Of a stretch of DNA of 64,000 nt, positions 47,797-56,612 are shown in pieces. Made by a program: the position numbers and the translations under genes. How positions within the stretch are numbered: the first letter of the stretch is position 1; each line of letters starts with the position of its first letter. Source of the stretch: an uncultured Chloroflexota bacterium (lineage in GTDB: Bacteria > Chloroflexota > Anaerolineae > Aggregatilineales > Phototrophicaceae); contig CALJKV010000121.1 of NCBI GenBank assembly GCA_937974245.1, forward strand, positions 124,001-188,000, given 5' to 3'. The notes under the pieces were generated by a model. The model worked only from the letters and a program-made list of their open reading frames with translations, searched no databases and had not been told where the DNA came from.

Positions 47797-48795
47797 CTAC
47801 CCCACACCCAACCCGGCGATGAGCAGGTCGAGCGCGAGTTCCGGGCTGATCTGCCCGGTCTTCATCTGAAAATCGGTCTCAAAGAGACTGTGGTAGATGC
47901 GGTCAAGCTGTTCCAGCGAAAAGCCCCGGCTTTGCTGTGCCATCTTCTTGGCAACAAAGGGCGCCATACCTAAGGCCGAGGCCATATCTTTAGGGTAGCC
48001 GCCTGCGGCCAGAAACTCCTTCGCCAGGAGCAGCAGGCGGAACTGGCGCACGATCATTCCGTAAACGCGGAAGGGGTCTTCATCTTTCTCCTGCAACAGG
48101 CGGTGCAGCTGCTGGAGCGCAGCCTGCGTGCGGCCTTCGGTCATGGCGTCCACCATGTCAAATACCCGCGCTTCGGCCAGGTAGGGCGTCAGTAGATCTA
48201 CATCGGCTTCGGTGATAGCGCGTTCGCCATCCACATAACTGATGAGTTTGACAAGTTCGGCATCGGCCCGCCCCAGGTCACTTCCGGTTACGGCGGCCAG
48301 CGCGACGGCTGCACGCGGCTCAATCTCCGCCCCATAAGCCTCCTGAGCGCGTTTGAGAATCCAACTGGTGGAGTCTTTAGGGGCGGTAAAGCTTTTTTCG
48401 TAGCCTGTTTCGGTATCCTGTGCGAGTTTGACGAGTTTGTTTTTTTCGGAAAGGGGTTCCCGCTCAACAAAAATCAGCCGCGCCCAATCGGGCAGGTTGG
48501 GCAGCGCTTCGACCAACTGCTCGACGGCTTTTTTTGCCGCTTCGCCCGCGCCCCGGCGTGTGATGACAGCCAGCATCCCCTTGACGATGACCATACGTTT
48601 ATCAGCCAGGAAGGGGTAGGAACTGACGGCGTTGATGATTTCCGGCACAGAGGCGGTTGTGCCGTCAAATTCACTGGTATTCAAATCTCCGTTATCGGCC
48701 TCATTCATTTTCGCCCGGAATTCCGCCAGCGCCTGTTCCAACGTGAACAGATCGTCGCCATGCAGGATGTAGAACGTTGGTGCCGGTTTGCTCAT
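47797..48795 (-). CDS. holA: DNA polymerase III subunit delta
   Basis: About 332 residues, the normal size. The N-terminal YILHGDDLFTLEQAL and the following ADKRMVIVKGM strand match the delta subunit that opens the beta clamp; the DNA_pol3_delta core and C-terminal helical collar are present (VYGMIVRQFRLLLLAKEFL near 240). It works in the clamp-loader complex. It lies 15 bases after a DUF6391 gene on the same strand, suggesting co-transcription. Confidence 0.94.
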   Translation of the reverse strand: MSKPAPTFYILHGDDLFTLEQALAEFRAKMNEADNGDLNTSEFDGTTASVPEIINAVSSYPFLADKRMVIVKGMLAVITRRGAGEAAKKAVEQLVEALPNLPDWARLIFVEREPLSEKNKLVKLAQDTETGYEKSFTAPKDSTSWILKRAQEAYGAEIEPRAAVALAAVTGSDLGRADAELVKLISYVDGERAITEADVDLLTPYLAEARVFDMVDAMTEGRTQAALQQLHRLLQEKDEDPFRVYGMIVRQFRLLLLAKEFLAAGGYPKDMASALGMAPFVAKKMAQQSRGFSLEQLDRIYHSLFETDFQMKTGQISPELALDLLIAGLGVG

Positions 48796-48810
48796 TGTTT
48801 CGCTGCCTGC

Positions 48811-49353
48811 TTAACTCGAACGGGTGGAGACGCGGTGCAGCACAACCGGCGACGTAGTGAACGGCAGGCGAAACTGGCGGCGCTGTACCCGCAGCACTTC
48901 CAGGTCTTGCGGGTCGCCATCAGTAGTGAACAGACGCTGCAATTCCATGCCCAGTAGTGGCGAAAACAGGATGACGGCCATCATCACCAGCATGACAGTT
49001 GGCAGGCGGTTGAACGACGCCCGGCGGTTAACTCCGCCCAGGCCGATTAACCCAACCAGACTGGCAAGAAGACCCGTCGTCAGCAGGTTTGTACCGCAGT
49101 TGGGATGAATCGCCAGGCCGTGTTCGCCGTCTTTCATACGGCGCAGGGCTTCGTTCACAGCGGCCTCGACATCGCTGGTGGCGACTTGGCCCAACAGAAC
49201 AAAACCAGTTTCATCACTGCGCCCGGAAAGGCTGACGTGCTTACGGGAGAGGACGTGAATCGTGGCATGTTCCAGGCCGTGGTTACGGCGAGTGCGCCGG
49301 ATGACCGGTAGGGACAGCACCGGAGCACTGTAGCGGGCTAATTGTTCCAGCAT
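48811..49353 (-). CDS. DUF6391 membrane protein
   Basis: About 180 residues. The N-terminus contains RTRRNHGLEHATIHVL, a conserved block of DUF6391, with HPNCGTNLLTTG near 93 as a second landmark; hydrophobic helices near 100-120 and 133-150. The family is found mainly in cyanobacteria and Chloroflexota and has no known function. It precedes holA by 15 bases; a link to replication is not implied. Confidence 0.72.
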   Translation of the reverse strand: MLEQLARYSAPVLSLPVIRRTRRNHGLEHATIHVLSRKHVSLSGRSDETGFVLLGQVATSDVEAAVNEALRRMKDGEHGLAIHPNCGTNLLTTGLLASLVGLIGLGGVNRRASFNRLPTVMLVMMAVILFSPLLGMELQRLFTTDGDPQDLEVLRVQRRQFRLPFTTSPVVLHRVSTRSS

Positions 49354-49450
49354 GGGCGGGTTTCCTATCTCATGGACAAGCCCCTATTATAGCCTACCCG
49401 CCCGTGAAAGCTAAAGCGTGCGCCTGATTTTTAGCGGCTACCCTGCCTGG

Positions 49451-52450
49451 CTATGGGCAACTCGTCTTGGTTACACCAATTTGCCCTACCGAAGTGATGA
49501 CGGTGAACGTTTTGCCGCAATCGGCTGGCGGATTGTTCGCATCCGTACCCAGTTGAACGGTTACACTCCAATTGCAGCCATCAAAAGACACATTCCCCGA
49601 GTAATCGTAGCTATTTGGCGTAGGAGTCACCCAATCCCGCAAAGTGGCGGATGGCCTCGAACTTGCGTGTCCGCTCACGGTATATTGCCAGCCATTTCCT
49701 GACGATGCGCCGGTAATGCCAGGGGCAGGGCAGGACACCGGTGGCGGTTGTGTACATCCCTCACCTGCGCAGGATGTTGCGGTGGGATCACCCGGCGCAA
49801 TGGGAGATGGCTGCGCTGTCGGTGGCGGAGCAGGCGGCTGCTTGGGCAGATACAGTGTGTTCCCTGCGATGATGTTGCTGGATGGCAGGCAGTTGGCGGT
49901 CATGATCGCAGCCACACTCGTCCCCGTATCGACTGCTAACTGCCCCAGGGTATCACCGCTGCGAATCGTATAGGCGACCCAGCCAGACCACGATGCCGGT
50001 TTAGTCGGCACGCACTGTGCTGGCGTGAGTGTAGGCGCAGGCGTATTTGTGACAGCGGATTGGCCCCCAATCGCCGGCCCAATCGTGTTTGTCGGTGAGG
50101 GCGTCACAGTCGGAGTTGGTGTGGCGCTCATCTTGGTCAGGTCAACCGTCGGCGTCCATAAGGTTGCGGATGCGGTGAGATTGGCCGCATACCGGGTGGC
50201 GGTAGCGATAACCCCCTGCGTTGCCGTCCCGTTAGGCGTTGCGGTCACCAGGGGCGTCACTACACCAGCGGGACGCGGGCGGCGCGTCGGTGTCAGGCGC
50301 ACACTGCCGGGCGAGTCCGGTGCATCCAGCGGGCGGGGCGGCGATGGCTCAAACGTAGCCGTATTGGGCGGTACTGGTTGTGTCGGGGCGGGTGGCACGG
50401 TTACAGGTGGTAGCAGTGTATCCGGCAGATTGTCCACATCCACCACGCTGGCCGCTAACCAGACCTGCTGACCGTCCGCGTTTTCCACCAGATACCAGCG
50501 GTAAGCCCTGCTGATAATCGTAAAACGCTCACCTAGATAGGCGTAGCTGGCAACCTCATAGACTGTCCCTGGCCCACGCCGCAGATTGATAGACGATTCC
50601 CGGACGATAGCTACAGGCTGACCGGCACGGTTTGCGATGGCCGTCGCGGTAGGTGTAACCGTTACGCTCGTTTTCGTCTCTTCCGGTGAAGGTGTGTATG
50701 TCAGTGTAGGCACAGGAGAAGGGGCATTCAGAAAGCCTTCGCCGTACACCGGGTCTCTGCCCTGAAACTCACTATCGTCGCCTGTAGCAAAATCGAGTAT
50801 GAAACTTTGTACTTCTTCCTGTCCAAAATTGGGGTTGGCTTCTCGCACCAGCGCGGCAAAACCGGAAACCACGGCTGCGGAGGCGCTGCTGCCGATAAAG
50901 AGTCGCCCATCTGCCAGTTGGATTTCACCCCTTGCGGCTAAATCGGGCTTGATCTCCGCCCCAGCCGGCCCCTGAGAACTATACGGGGCGATGCGACTGC
51001 CCTGCATGACAGCTACCGTGAGCGCCTGCGGGCTGTCTCCTGGCGCGGCGATTGAATCGTCTTGTTCCGAGCCGGTGACAGACGCATACTCCACATACAG
51101 GCTAAACAGGCTGTCTACGGGATGGCCGCTCATATTGCGAACCTGGATGCCAAATCCATCCTGCATATCGAATACAGCATACTCAATGCCGGTGCCATCC
51201 GCTTCTGCGGTCGTGGATTGCACACTTTCAGCAATCTGTTCGCCCGTTTGCGGATCGGTAATCACCAGGTCGAGATCAACTGGACTGTCTGGAGTGCTTT
51301 CCCAGGCCAGCATGACTGTGCCGGAATAGTGTCCGATTGGCGCGAAAGCCAGCACCTCGTTATAGCCCTCGACACGGTAACGGTTGATACGTTCAAACTC
51401 ATGGAGATGATTTTCATTATCATCCGTGAAGAACTGCTCAAAACGCGCCCCGGCGAAGTTGCCCCCCGCTTCAACCCAGACAATATTACGCTCGGCAGTC
51501 TCGTTCACCTTCTGCGACCATCCACTGCTTTCATCCAGCCGCAATACCGGCGCACCGGCAGCGTGGCTGATAACCGTGACATGCTGCGCGACCAGCCAAT
51601 CCACACAAGAAGTAAACTCATCATAGGTCGCATACCGGCAGGCGAAGAGTTCTGCGCCCGGCGCGACCCCGTGAATAACTTCCAGGACATCGCGACCACT
51701 GGTCAGGTTGTCGGTGTTGTAGCCGGCCAGAGCATCTTTGGTCACGACGGGAAACGGCAGGTTAGCCATATCCCCGAAGTGATGGTCAAGCACGCCGATT
51801 CGCTGTCCCGCGCCCACCCAACCGGCAGTTACCCACGCCTGGATGCCGGTCTGCACCAGGATATTTTCTAAAGAATCCGGTTGAATCTCACCCAGGTTAC
51901 TGAATCCGTTCTGGTTGATCGAGATAACGGAGGTGGGTATAGGTGTTTGGGTAGGCGTTGGCGGAGGCGTTGGGAGCGGAGTCCAGGAAAACACACAGTC
52001 CGCAATGTTTCCGTCACAGAGTTGCCCGATAGATTGCCCATTAAGCTGAATGGCGATAGCCTGCGGACTATTTGCGACGAAATCATACCAGAACACATCG
52101 GTCTGCGGGATCACCCGGATTACAGGGAACGGTAGGCACGTCGACGGCGTCGGTTCGGCGGTTTCGAACAGTACATAGATATAACACGTTTTCGGAGAAG
52201 CCATGCCGCCATTCAACGACAGTGCCTGAAAATTCGAAACGGGGGATATGCTTTGTGTGACCGTGCGCAGCTCAAGACCGGCAAGCAAAACCGGCACATC
52301 CGCTGGATTATAGATCGCCAGAGAGTCGCGGCTTCGTATCAGGTGCAGCGTCACACTGCTGCCAGCATCTTGTCCGGAGGTGGCGCTGCTCAGGAGCAGC
52401 GTGAGCAGGAAAGAGGCCAATACGAGCGAAAACACAGCATATTTTTTCAT
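49451..52450 (-). CDS. Secreted subtilase-like protein with SH3b and LysM domains, catalytic His apparently lost
   Basis: About 999 residues. A signal peptide (1-27) is followed by a beta domain and PTPT-rich linker. A peptidase S8-like domain covers about 205-560: Asp in IGVLDHHFG near 222, Ser in GSSASAAVVSG near 523 and a WVEAGGNF Asn site near 324 are present. The His motif HGTxxAEIIHxxAPGA is instead SGRDVLEVIHGVAPGA near 250, so the catalytic His aligns with Ser. An SH3b domain lies near 620-680, long PT-rich linkers follow, and a LysM domain near 840-885 (IRSGDTLGQLA) should bind peptidoglycan. It is probably a non-proteolytic wall-binding protein. Confidence 0.82.
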   Translation of the reverse strand: MKKYAVFSLVLASFLLTLLLSSATSGQDAGSSVTLHLIRSRDSLAIYNPADVPVLLAGLELRTVTQSISPVSNFQALSLNGGMASPKTCYIYVLFETAEPTPSTCLPFPVIRVIPQTDVFWYDFVANSPQAIAIQLNGQSIGQLCDGNIADCVFSWTPLPTPPPTPTQTPIPTSVISINQNGFSNLGEIQPDSLENILVQTGIQAWVTAGWVGAGQRIGVLDHHFGDMANLPFPVVTKDALAGYNTDNLTSGRDVLEVIHGVAPGAELFACRYATYDEFTSCVDWLVAQHVTVISHAAGAPVLRLDESSGWSQKVNETAERNIVWVEAGGNFAGARFEQFFTDDNENHLHEFERINRYRVEGYNEVLAFAPIGHYSGTVMLAWESTPDSPVDLDLVITDPQTGEQIAESVQSTTAEADGTGIEYAVFDMQDGFGIQVRNMSGHPVDSLFSLYVEYASVTGSEQDDSIAAPGDSPQALTVAVMQGSRIAPYSSQGPAGAEIKPDLAARGEIQLADGRLFIGSSASAAVVSGFAALVREANPNFGQEEVQSFILDFATGDDSEFQGRDPVYGEGFLNAPSPVPTLTYTPSPEETKTSVTVTPTATAIANRAGQPVAIVRESSINLRRGPGTVYEVASYAYLGERFTIISRAYRWYLVENADGQQVWLAASVVDVDNLPDTLLPPVTVPPAPTQPVPPNTATFEPSPPRPLDAPDSPGSVRLTPTRRPRPAGVVTPLVTATPNGTATQGVIATATRYAANLTASATLWTPTVDLTKMSATPTPTVTPSPTNTIGPAIGGQSAVTNTPAPTLTPAQCVPTKPASWSGWVAYTIRSGDTLGQLAVDTGTSVAAIMTANCLPSSNIIAGNTLYLPKQPPAPPPTAQPSPIAPGDPTATSCAGEGCTQPPPVSCPAPGITGASSGNGWQYTVSGHASSRPSATLRDWVTPTPNSYDYSGNVSFDGCNWSVTVQLGTDANNPPADCGKTFTVITSVGQIGVTKTSCP

Positions 52451-52569
52451 CAGACTTCTTCACAATTACGAAATGATATTTAGCGAACGAGTATATCAGC
52501 TTTTGCGGATCATACCCAAACCCTATCACGTTATAGCATTCACCGGCTGACATCCCTTACTTAACGAAA

Positions 52570-52591
52570 CAACCAGCGCGGTGGCTGGCTG
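52570..52591 (-). terminator. Terminator of the radical SAM gene
   Basis: An 8-bp stem (52570-52577 with 52584-52591, one wobble) lies 12 bases past the radical SAM stop and is flanked by T-rich sequence in both directions. Confidence 0.65.
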
Positions 52592-52602
52592 TTTTTGGTT
52601 GA

Positions 52603-53502
52603 CTATTCGATAACGCGATACATCTGGTCGGGTGCGAGAATCGCCGGGAAGCGTGCTCGCAGCTTTTCACGGGTTGTGTAGCACAGGTGGCAGGCATCGG
52701 CGTACCCGAAATCGGGTGTCAGATCGTAGCGGCGGGTCAGTTCCGCCGGCCCACCCGCCAACAGTGGGCCGGTGATCGGATGGGAGTCCGGGTCGAAAGA
52801 TGCCCAGATTTCGCTTAGCGGCGTCTCAAACAGGTTGCCAAGTGTGATCCCCTGGCAGATATGCAGATAGCCGAAGGGGTCAACATGCACCCGCCCTGGA
52901 TCGCGCAGATTTTCATACGGGCAGGTTGTGAAGGTCTCCCAGGCACGTTTTGCCGCCCGTTCACTCAGTTTGACCGCCGCCCGCCCCCGGTACATCACTC
53001 TGGATTCACTCTGTGGGAGCTGCCCGACTGCCGGCGCCGCACTGACTGTCTCCGGTTGGGCGACGCTGATCGTGCCGAGGGGGATATGCAGGTAGGTCGC
53101 CGCTTCCTGGGCGTTTTGCACCTTCTGCCCATACTGCTCGTCCCAATGATAGACATCGCTGCTCACCGAAATGTCCGCCAGTTTGCCGGCAAAGGGCTTC
53201 AGCCACTCGATAGCATCCTCAACACAGGTCGCCCAGAACGCATTCGAAACGATCCCAACGGTGAACCCGGCTTCGACGGCTTCCTCCACGCCTTTGACCA
53301 GAATCGGGTAGCACAAGAACGGCTCGCCCCCCTCAAAATAGATTTCCTTGACCGTTCCCAGTGCCTGCCCCTGGCGCAGAATCTCGCGAACCTGCTGTAA
53401 AGTCATTGTGCCGGTTTGCCAGGGGCTGCTCCACACGAAACAGTGGTCACATTCGAGCGTGCATTGGTAAGTGAGTAGCAAATGGAGGCCGGTGAGTTTC
53501 AT
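52603..53502 (-). CDS. Radical SAM protein with SPASM-like C-terminus
   Basis: About 299 residues. The CTLECDHC motif near residue 15 is the CxxxCxxC that binds the 4Fe-4S cluster and SAM; FEGGEP near 61 is the GGE SAM contact. A C-terminal Cys group (TTCPYENL near 190, HICQG near 215, ADACHLC near 270) resembles a SPASM or twitch domain holding an extra cluster. Radical SAM/SPASM enzymes often modify peptides, but no precursor or partner gene is adjacent. ATG at 53502 has GGAGG 6 bases upstream. Confidence 0.87.
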   Translation of the reverse strand: MKLTGLHLLLTYQCTLECDHCFVWSSPWQTGTMTLQQVREILRQGQALGTVKEIYFEGGEPFLCYPILVKGVEEAVEAGFTVGIVSNAFWATCVEDAIEWLKPFAGKLADISVSSDVYHWDEQYGQKVQNAQEAATYLHIPLGTISVAQPETVSAAPAVGQLPQSESRVMYRGRAAVKLSERAAKRAWETFTTCPYENLRDPGRVHVDPFGYLHICQGITLGNLFETPLSEIWASFDPDSHPITGPLLAGGPAELTRRYDLTPDFGYADACHLCYTTREKLRARFPAILAPDQMYRVIE

Positions 53503-53566
53503 GGTATTCCTCCGTGATGAGTATTTTCTCAATTGTATAACGAGATTCGTGTATGGTGGAATGCGT

Positions 53567-54103
53567 TTACAGCCGCGCCAGTGCCAGCGCCATGACCGCC
53601 GCCCAGGCCATCACCTTAAATTCCCCCGTCAGCAGCGCCGCCTCAACTTCCGCCCGGCTGAGAAATAGGAGTTCCTGTTCTTCCAGATCATCGGCGTCAG
53701 GGTCGGTCATACGCCGCGCCCCCTGTGCCAGGAAGAGCGTGCCTTTACCCGCACCACGATTGGCGTCTACGGTGTACGTGCCTAAATCCGTCCACTGGGC
53801 CGCTTCATAGCCGGTTTCTTCCAACAATTCGCGTTGGGCGGCGGCCAGCGGCGTTTCCCCTGGCTCGATATAGCCACCCACCGTCGCCAGCGACACCCGC
53901 TTGAGGGCGTATTTTGTCTGGCGGAAACACAGGAAGCGCCCGTCTTCGGTGACAACCGCCACGTTGATATAGTCGGGCGTGACGACCCAGGGCCAGTCGG
54001 GGACGACCTGCCCGTCCGGCAGTTCGACGCGGTGTTCTTCAACAGTGAGAAACTTGCTGTAGTTCAGCACAACCTTACGGGCAAGCGTTTTCCAGGGCTG
54101 CAT
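53567..54103 (-). CDS. Nudix hydrolase
   Basis: About 178 residues. A Nudix box matches G-x5-E-x7-R-E-x-x-E-E-x-G in GGYIEPGETPLAAAQRELLEE near 90-110. The N-terminal strand arrangement (VVLNYSKFLTVEEHRVELPDG) resembles ADP-ribose pyrophosphatases. It likely cleaves ADP-sugars in the cytosol. ATG at 54103 has GGAG 7 bases upstream; earlier in-frame codons are not conserved-looking. It follows the DUF2283 gene on the same strand, 37 bases downstream. Confidence 0.9.
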   Translation of the reverse strand: MQPWKTLARKVVLNYSKFLTVEEHRVELPDGQVVPDWPWVVTPDYINVAVVTEDGRFLCFRQTKYALKRVSLATVGGYIEPGETPLAAAQRELLEETGYEAAQWTDLGTYTVDANRGAGKGTLFLAQGARRMTDPDADDLEEQELLFLSRAEVEAALLTGEFKVMAWAAVMALALARL

Positions 54104-54140
54104 GGGTGTACTCCGTGTTGGGGGTAGATAATGGGGGCAA

Positions 54141-54434
54141 TCACGAGGCACGATCAACCGACTGCGGATCAAGTTGGCGCACGAACGTATGGACGAGTTG
54201 GCGCAGCGCCGCGTCCTGGGGAACATCTGCTGCTAACCAGTTCGACCCATCATGCACGGTAATGCCAACCAGGGATTCATCGCTGATACGGTAGCGGAGC
54301 ATCACGCCCGGCATATCGGGGACATCAGCGAAGAAGGTTGCGCTGGGGTTGGCCTCGAACAAGATATACAGCATATTCTGGACGGTGTCGTAGTCGTATA
54401 TGACCTGCCGACCATGAACCATTAGCTGTGCCAT
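54141..54434 (-). CDS. DUF2283-like small protein
   Basis: About 97 residues. VQNMLYILFE followed by a segment ending LRYRISDESLVGITVHD fits the DUF2283 pattern (MLYI..., then D-x-D-x-x-G-x-x-I-H/E). DUF2283 proteins often sit beside toxin-like genes. ATG at 54434 overlaps the TAA of the upstream amber-interrupted gene (TAATG), indicating translational coupling. Confidence 0.72.
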   Translation of the reverse strand: MAQLMVHGRQVIYDYDTVQNMLYILFEANPSATFFADVPDMPGVMLRYRISDESLVGITVHDGSNWLAADVPQDAALRQLVHTFVRQLDPQSVDRAS

Positions 54435-54805
54435 TATGTCACCTTCCATCGCACTAAATAAGCCGAACTAATCACGCCGGTACGCTGCTGATCGCGTTCG
54501 GGTGGTTGAACGTATTTTACCACGACCCGTACCTGTAGTGGCGTTTTTCCAGGCTGGCGCGGCGGTGGGATGTCAGCATAACAACGGATTATACGTCGCT
54601 CAGTATCTTCTACTTCGCGGAAGACAGGGTGGGTGATTGCCTACAAAATCAGGTCTTTAAAATCTATCATTTCAGGATGGTGAGCAAGGATGTGGTTTTG
54701 CCAGACTTCACGGGACAGGAAAACAGTCACACCATCCGGGTCTGTGGCGATGGGTATGGGTAAGTTGGTTTCATCACTTTCGATTCGAGTCCAGATATCG
54801 GTCAT
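54434..54805 (-). pseudogene. PBECR/DUF4258-like nuclease-toxin gene with internal amber codon
   Basis: From ATG at 54805, codons 1-54 encode a sequence including FLSREVWQNHILAHHPE; an in-frame TAG at 54643-54641 then interrupts. The same frame continues for about 70 codons (AITHPVFREVEDTERRIIRCY, then VVVKYV and SSAYLV) to TAA at 54434. The layout HIxxHHPE, IxxxITHPxxV, VVVKY resembles small phage-type barnase/EndoU/RelE-like toxins, often paired with DUF2283. A single substitution (GAG or CAG to TAG) would explain the break. Confidence 0.7.
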
Positions 54806-54948
54806 GGTATTTCTTTGAGCTTGTTATTGGCTGAGTGCAGGTGAGTATACCATTTCAAACTTGGGAGGAGAACTCTACGGCGTTCACCCTCCGATCCGGT
54901 ATAATAGGTCGCAGCGTTGCATAAATCACTTTTGTGGAGACAAATTAC

Positions 54949-55725
54949 ATGACCTACCAGTTTATTCTGACCGAAACGCCTGCGCCGGGGGTTGGCCTGG
55001 TGCGCCTTAACCGCCCGGAAGCCCTCAACGCCCTCAGCAGCGGCCTGACTGCCGAAGTCTTTGCCGCGCTGGAAGCCTTCGATAACGACCCAGCTATCGG
55101 CTGCATGGTGCTCACCGGCAGTGACCGCGCTTTTGCCGCCGGGGCGGACATCAAAGAAATGGAAAACACCGACGCTGTAACCATGTTCACCGGCGGTGAC
55201 TTCACCGACTGGACACGCATGATGGGCCTGCGCAAGCCGGTCATCGGAGCGGTATCCGGGTGGGCACTGGGCGGCGGTTGCGAGATGGCGATGATGTGCG
55301 ACATGCTGATCGCCTCCGAGTCGGCCAAGTTCGGTCAGCCGGAAGTCAAGATCGGGATTATGCCTGGGGCGGGCGGCACGCAACGGCTCACCCGCGCTGT
55401 AGGCAAGGCACTGGCGATGGAAGTCACACTCGGTGACCGCAACCTGACCGCCGAAGAAGCCCTGCGCTACGGCCTCGTCAACCACGTGTTCCCGGTGGAG
55501 ACATATCTGGATGAGGCCATCAAGCTGGCCGGGAAAATCGCCGGGATGCCGGGCGTGGCCGTTCAACTCATCAAAGAAGCCGTCAACAAGGCCGAAGAAC
55601 TCAGCCTGAGCGAAGGGCTGACCTTCGAGAAGCGTAATTTCTTCCTGCTTTTCGGCACGGAAGACAAGCAGGAAGGCATGAAAGCCTTTGTGGAGAAGCG
55701 CAAGGCCGCATGGAAGAACCGCTGA
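54949..55725 (+). CDS. Enoyl-CoA hydratase/isomerase family protein
   Basis: About 258 residues, the normal crotonase size. Landmarks are LVRLNRPEALNALSSGL near 18-34, the CoA-binding FAAGADIKEME near 61-71 (first oxyanion NH), and GGGCEMAMMCDMLIASE near 106-122 with catalytic Glu. PEVKIGIMPGAGGTQRL near 129-145 has the second Glu. It hydrates 2-enoyl-CoA in the cytosol. ATG at 54949 has GGAG 9 bases upstream. Its 3' end overlaps the next gene by 16 bases. Confidence 0.95.
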   Translation: MTYQFILTETPAPGVGLVRLNRPEALNALSSGLTAEVFAALEAFDNDPAIGCMVLTGSDRAFAAGADIKEMENTDAVTMFTGGDFTDWTRMMGLRKPVIGAVSGWALGGGCEMAMMCDMLIASESAKFGQPEVKIGIMPGAGGTQRLTRAVGKALAMEVTLGDRNLTAEEALRYGLVNHVFPVETYLDEAIKLAGKIAGMPGVAVQLIKEAVNKAEELSLSEGLTFEKRNFFLLFGTEDKQEGMKAFVEKRKAAWKNR

Positions 55726-56534
55726 CGATTCTCTATACCGCCAACCTGCGGGGCGACCTCGAACGGCTGCCCCGCCTGCATACTTTCCTGCGCCAGCTAA
55801 AGAACCAGCGCCCGGCAGACGAGCCGGATGTGATGCTCTGTGCGGTTGAACCGGTGGCGCGACGGATTTTGCTGCTGGATGCCGGGAATGCTTGTGCGCT
55901 GGATACCTGGCACTGCGCCGCTACCGGAGGGCGTTCAGCGCTCATCGTGCTGGATGCAATGGGCTACCAGGCAGCCAATGTCGCCGGATTCCTGACAGCG
56001 GAAGGCCGCGCCCGCCTCGACGCCAATTACCTCGGCATCGCGCTGGTGGACGAGGCCCACCCCTGGCAGAGTGGGGATGTAGTCGTGGCGTGTGGGACAG
56101 GGCTGCCGACGGAGGCTGAAAGCCATCCGTCTGAGGATAATGGAAGTCGGTTTCAGACGACTGATGATCTGAACGATCAAGCCACCAGCCCCATTCATGG
56201 GGCTTATACACCCTCTAGCCGGGGGATTTCATCCCCTGGCGGGAGTCTGCGAATCGTGTTGCCACCTTCAGCCTCCGATGCCCTCGTAGGGGCGAAGCGT
56301 GCTTCGCCCGCGCCGGAAAATCCTCCCGATCTTAGGCCCTCCCCTGTGGGAGAGATTTACCTTCCCCCGGTAGAAGCCCTGCAGGTCGGCGTGATTCATG
56401 TCGCGTGGGCGAATCATGTGCCGGTAATCCAGGCGCGGACGGTGCTGGACATGCCGCCCAACACCCCGCCCGACCCGACCATCACATCAGCAGTAGAATT
56501 CGTGCTGGCCGAAGCACGTCGGTTAGGGAGATAG
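55710..56534 (+). CDS. Metallophosphatase-like protein, probably inactive, with inserted repeat cluster
   Basis: About 274 residues. ILYTANLRGDLERLPRLHTFLR near 6-28 matches the start of 5'-nucleotidase-type metallophosphatases, but the metal ligands of the usual TNDxHG motif are replaced by ANLRG, so catalysis is doubtful. MGYQAANVAGFL near 88 fits the next conserved strand. Residues ~140-210 are encoded by hairpin-rich repeats and look like low-complexity linker. The fold resumes at residue ~215 with QVGVIHVAWANH. It overlaps the enoyl-CoA hydratase gene by 16 bases. Confidence 0.72.
   Translation: MEEPLTILYTANLRGDLERLPRLHTFLRQLKNQRPADEPDVMLCAVEPVARRILLLDAGNACALDTWHCAATGGRSALIVLDAMGYQAANVAGFLTAEGRARLDANYLGIALVDEAHPWQSGDVVVACGTGLPTEAESHPSEDNGSRFQTTDDLNDQATSPIHGAYTPSSRGISSPGGSLRIVLPPSASDALVGAKRASPAPENPPDLRPSPVGEIYLPPVEALQVGVIHVAWANHVPVIQARTVLDMPPNTPPDPTITSAVEFVLAEARRLGR
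56128..56352. repeat. Hairpin-rich repeat cluster inside a coding region
   Basis: Five inverted repeats lie in about 225 bases: CGTCTGA/TCAGACG (56128-56159), GCCCCAT/ATGGGGC (56188-56203), GGGGAT/ATCCCC (near 56222-56236), a 9-bp stem GGGCGAAGC/GCTTCGCCC (56290-56309) and CTCCC/GGGAG (56339-56352). The GTAGGGGCGAAGC-type element resembles short dispersed repeats. The whole cluster keeps the reading frame open. Confidence 0.75.
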
Positions 56535-56548
56535 CTGAAGGTAAGAAA

Positions 56549-56572
56549 AAGGGCGCGATGTGCTGCGCCCTT
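56549..56572 (-). terminator. Terminator of the P-type ATPase gene
   Basis: A perfect 8-bp stem (56549-56556 with 56565-56572) is followed on the minus strand by T5, 40 bases past the ATPase stop; it can also end the plus-strand gene. Confidence 0.8.
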
Positions 56573-56612
56573 GGCTGATGTGTCTTATACGGTTGTGGGT
56601 TGAGAGCAGTGG

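Noticed and set aside
36975..54643. Recoding of TAG as a sense codon
   Set aside because: Both internal TAGs lie in already degenerate or toxin-like genes, while intact genes here (the STAND gene, holA, the lipoprotein gene) end with TAG.
54802..55566. Long open frame antisense to the enoyl-CoA hydratase
   Set aside because: His/Gly-rich shadow peptide; the crotonase motifs are on the plus strand.
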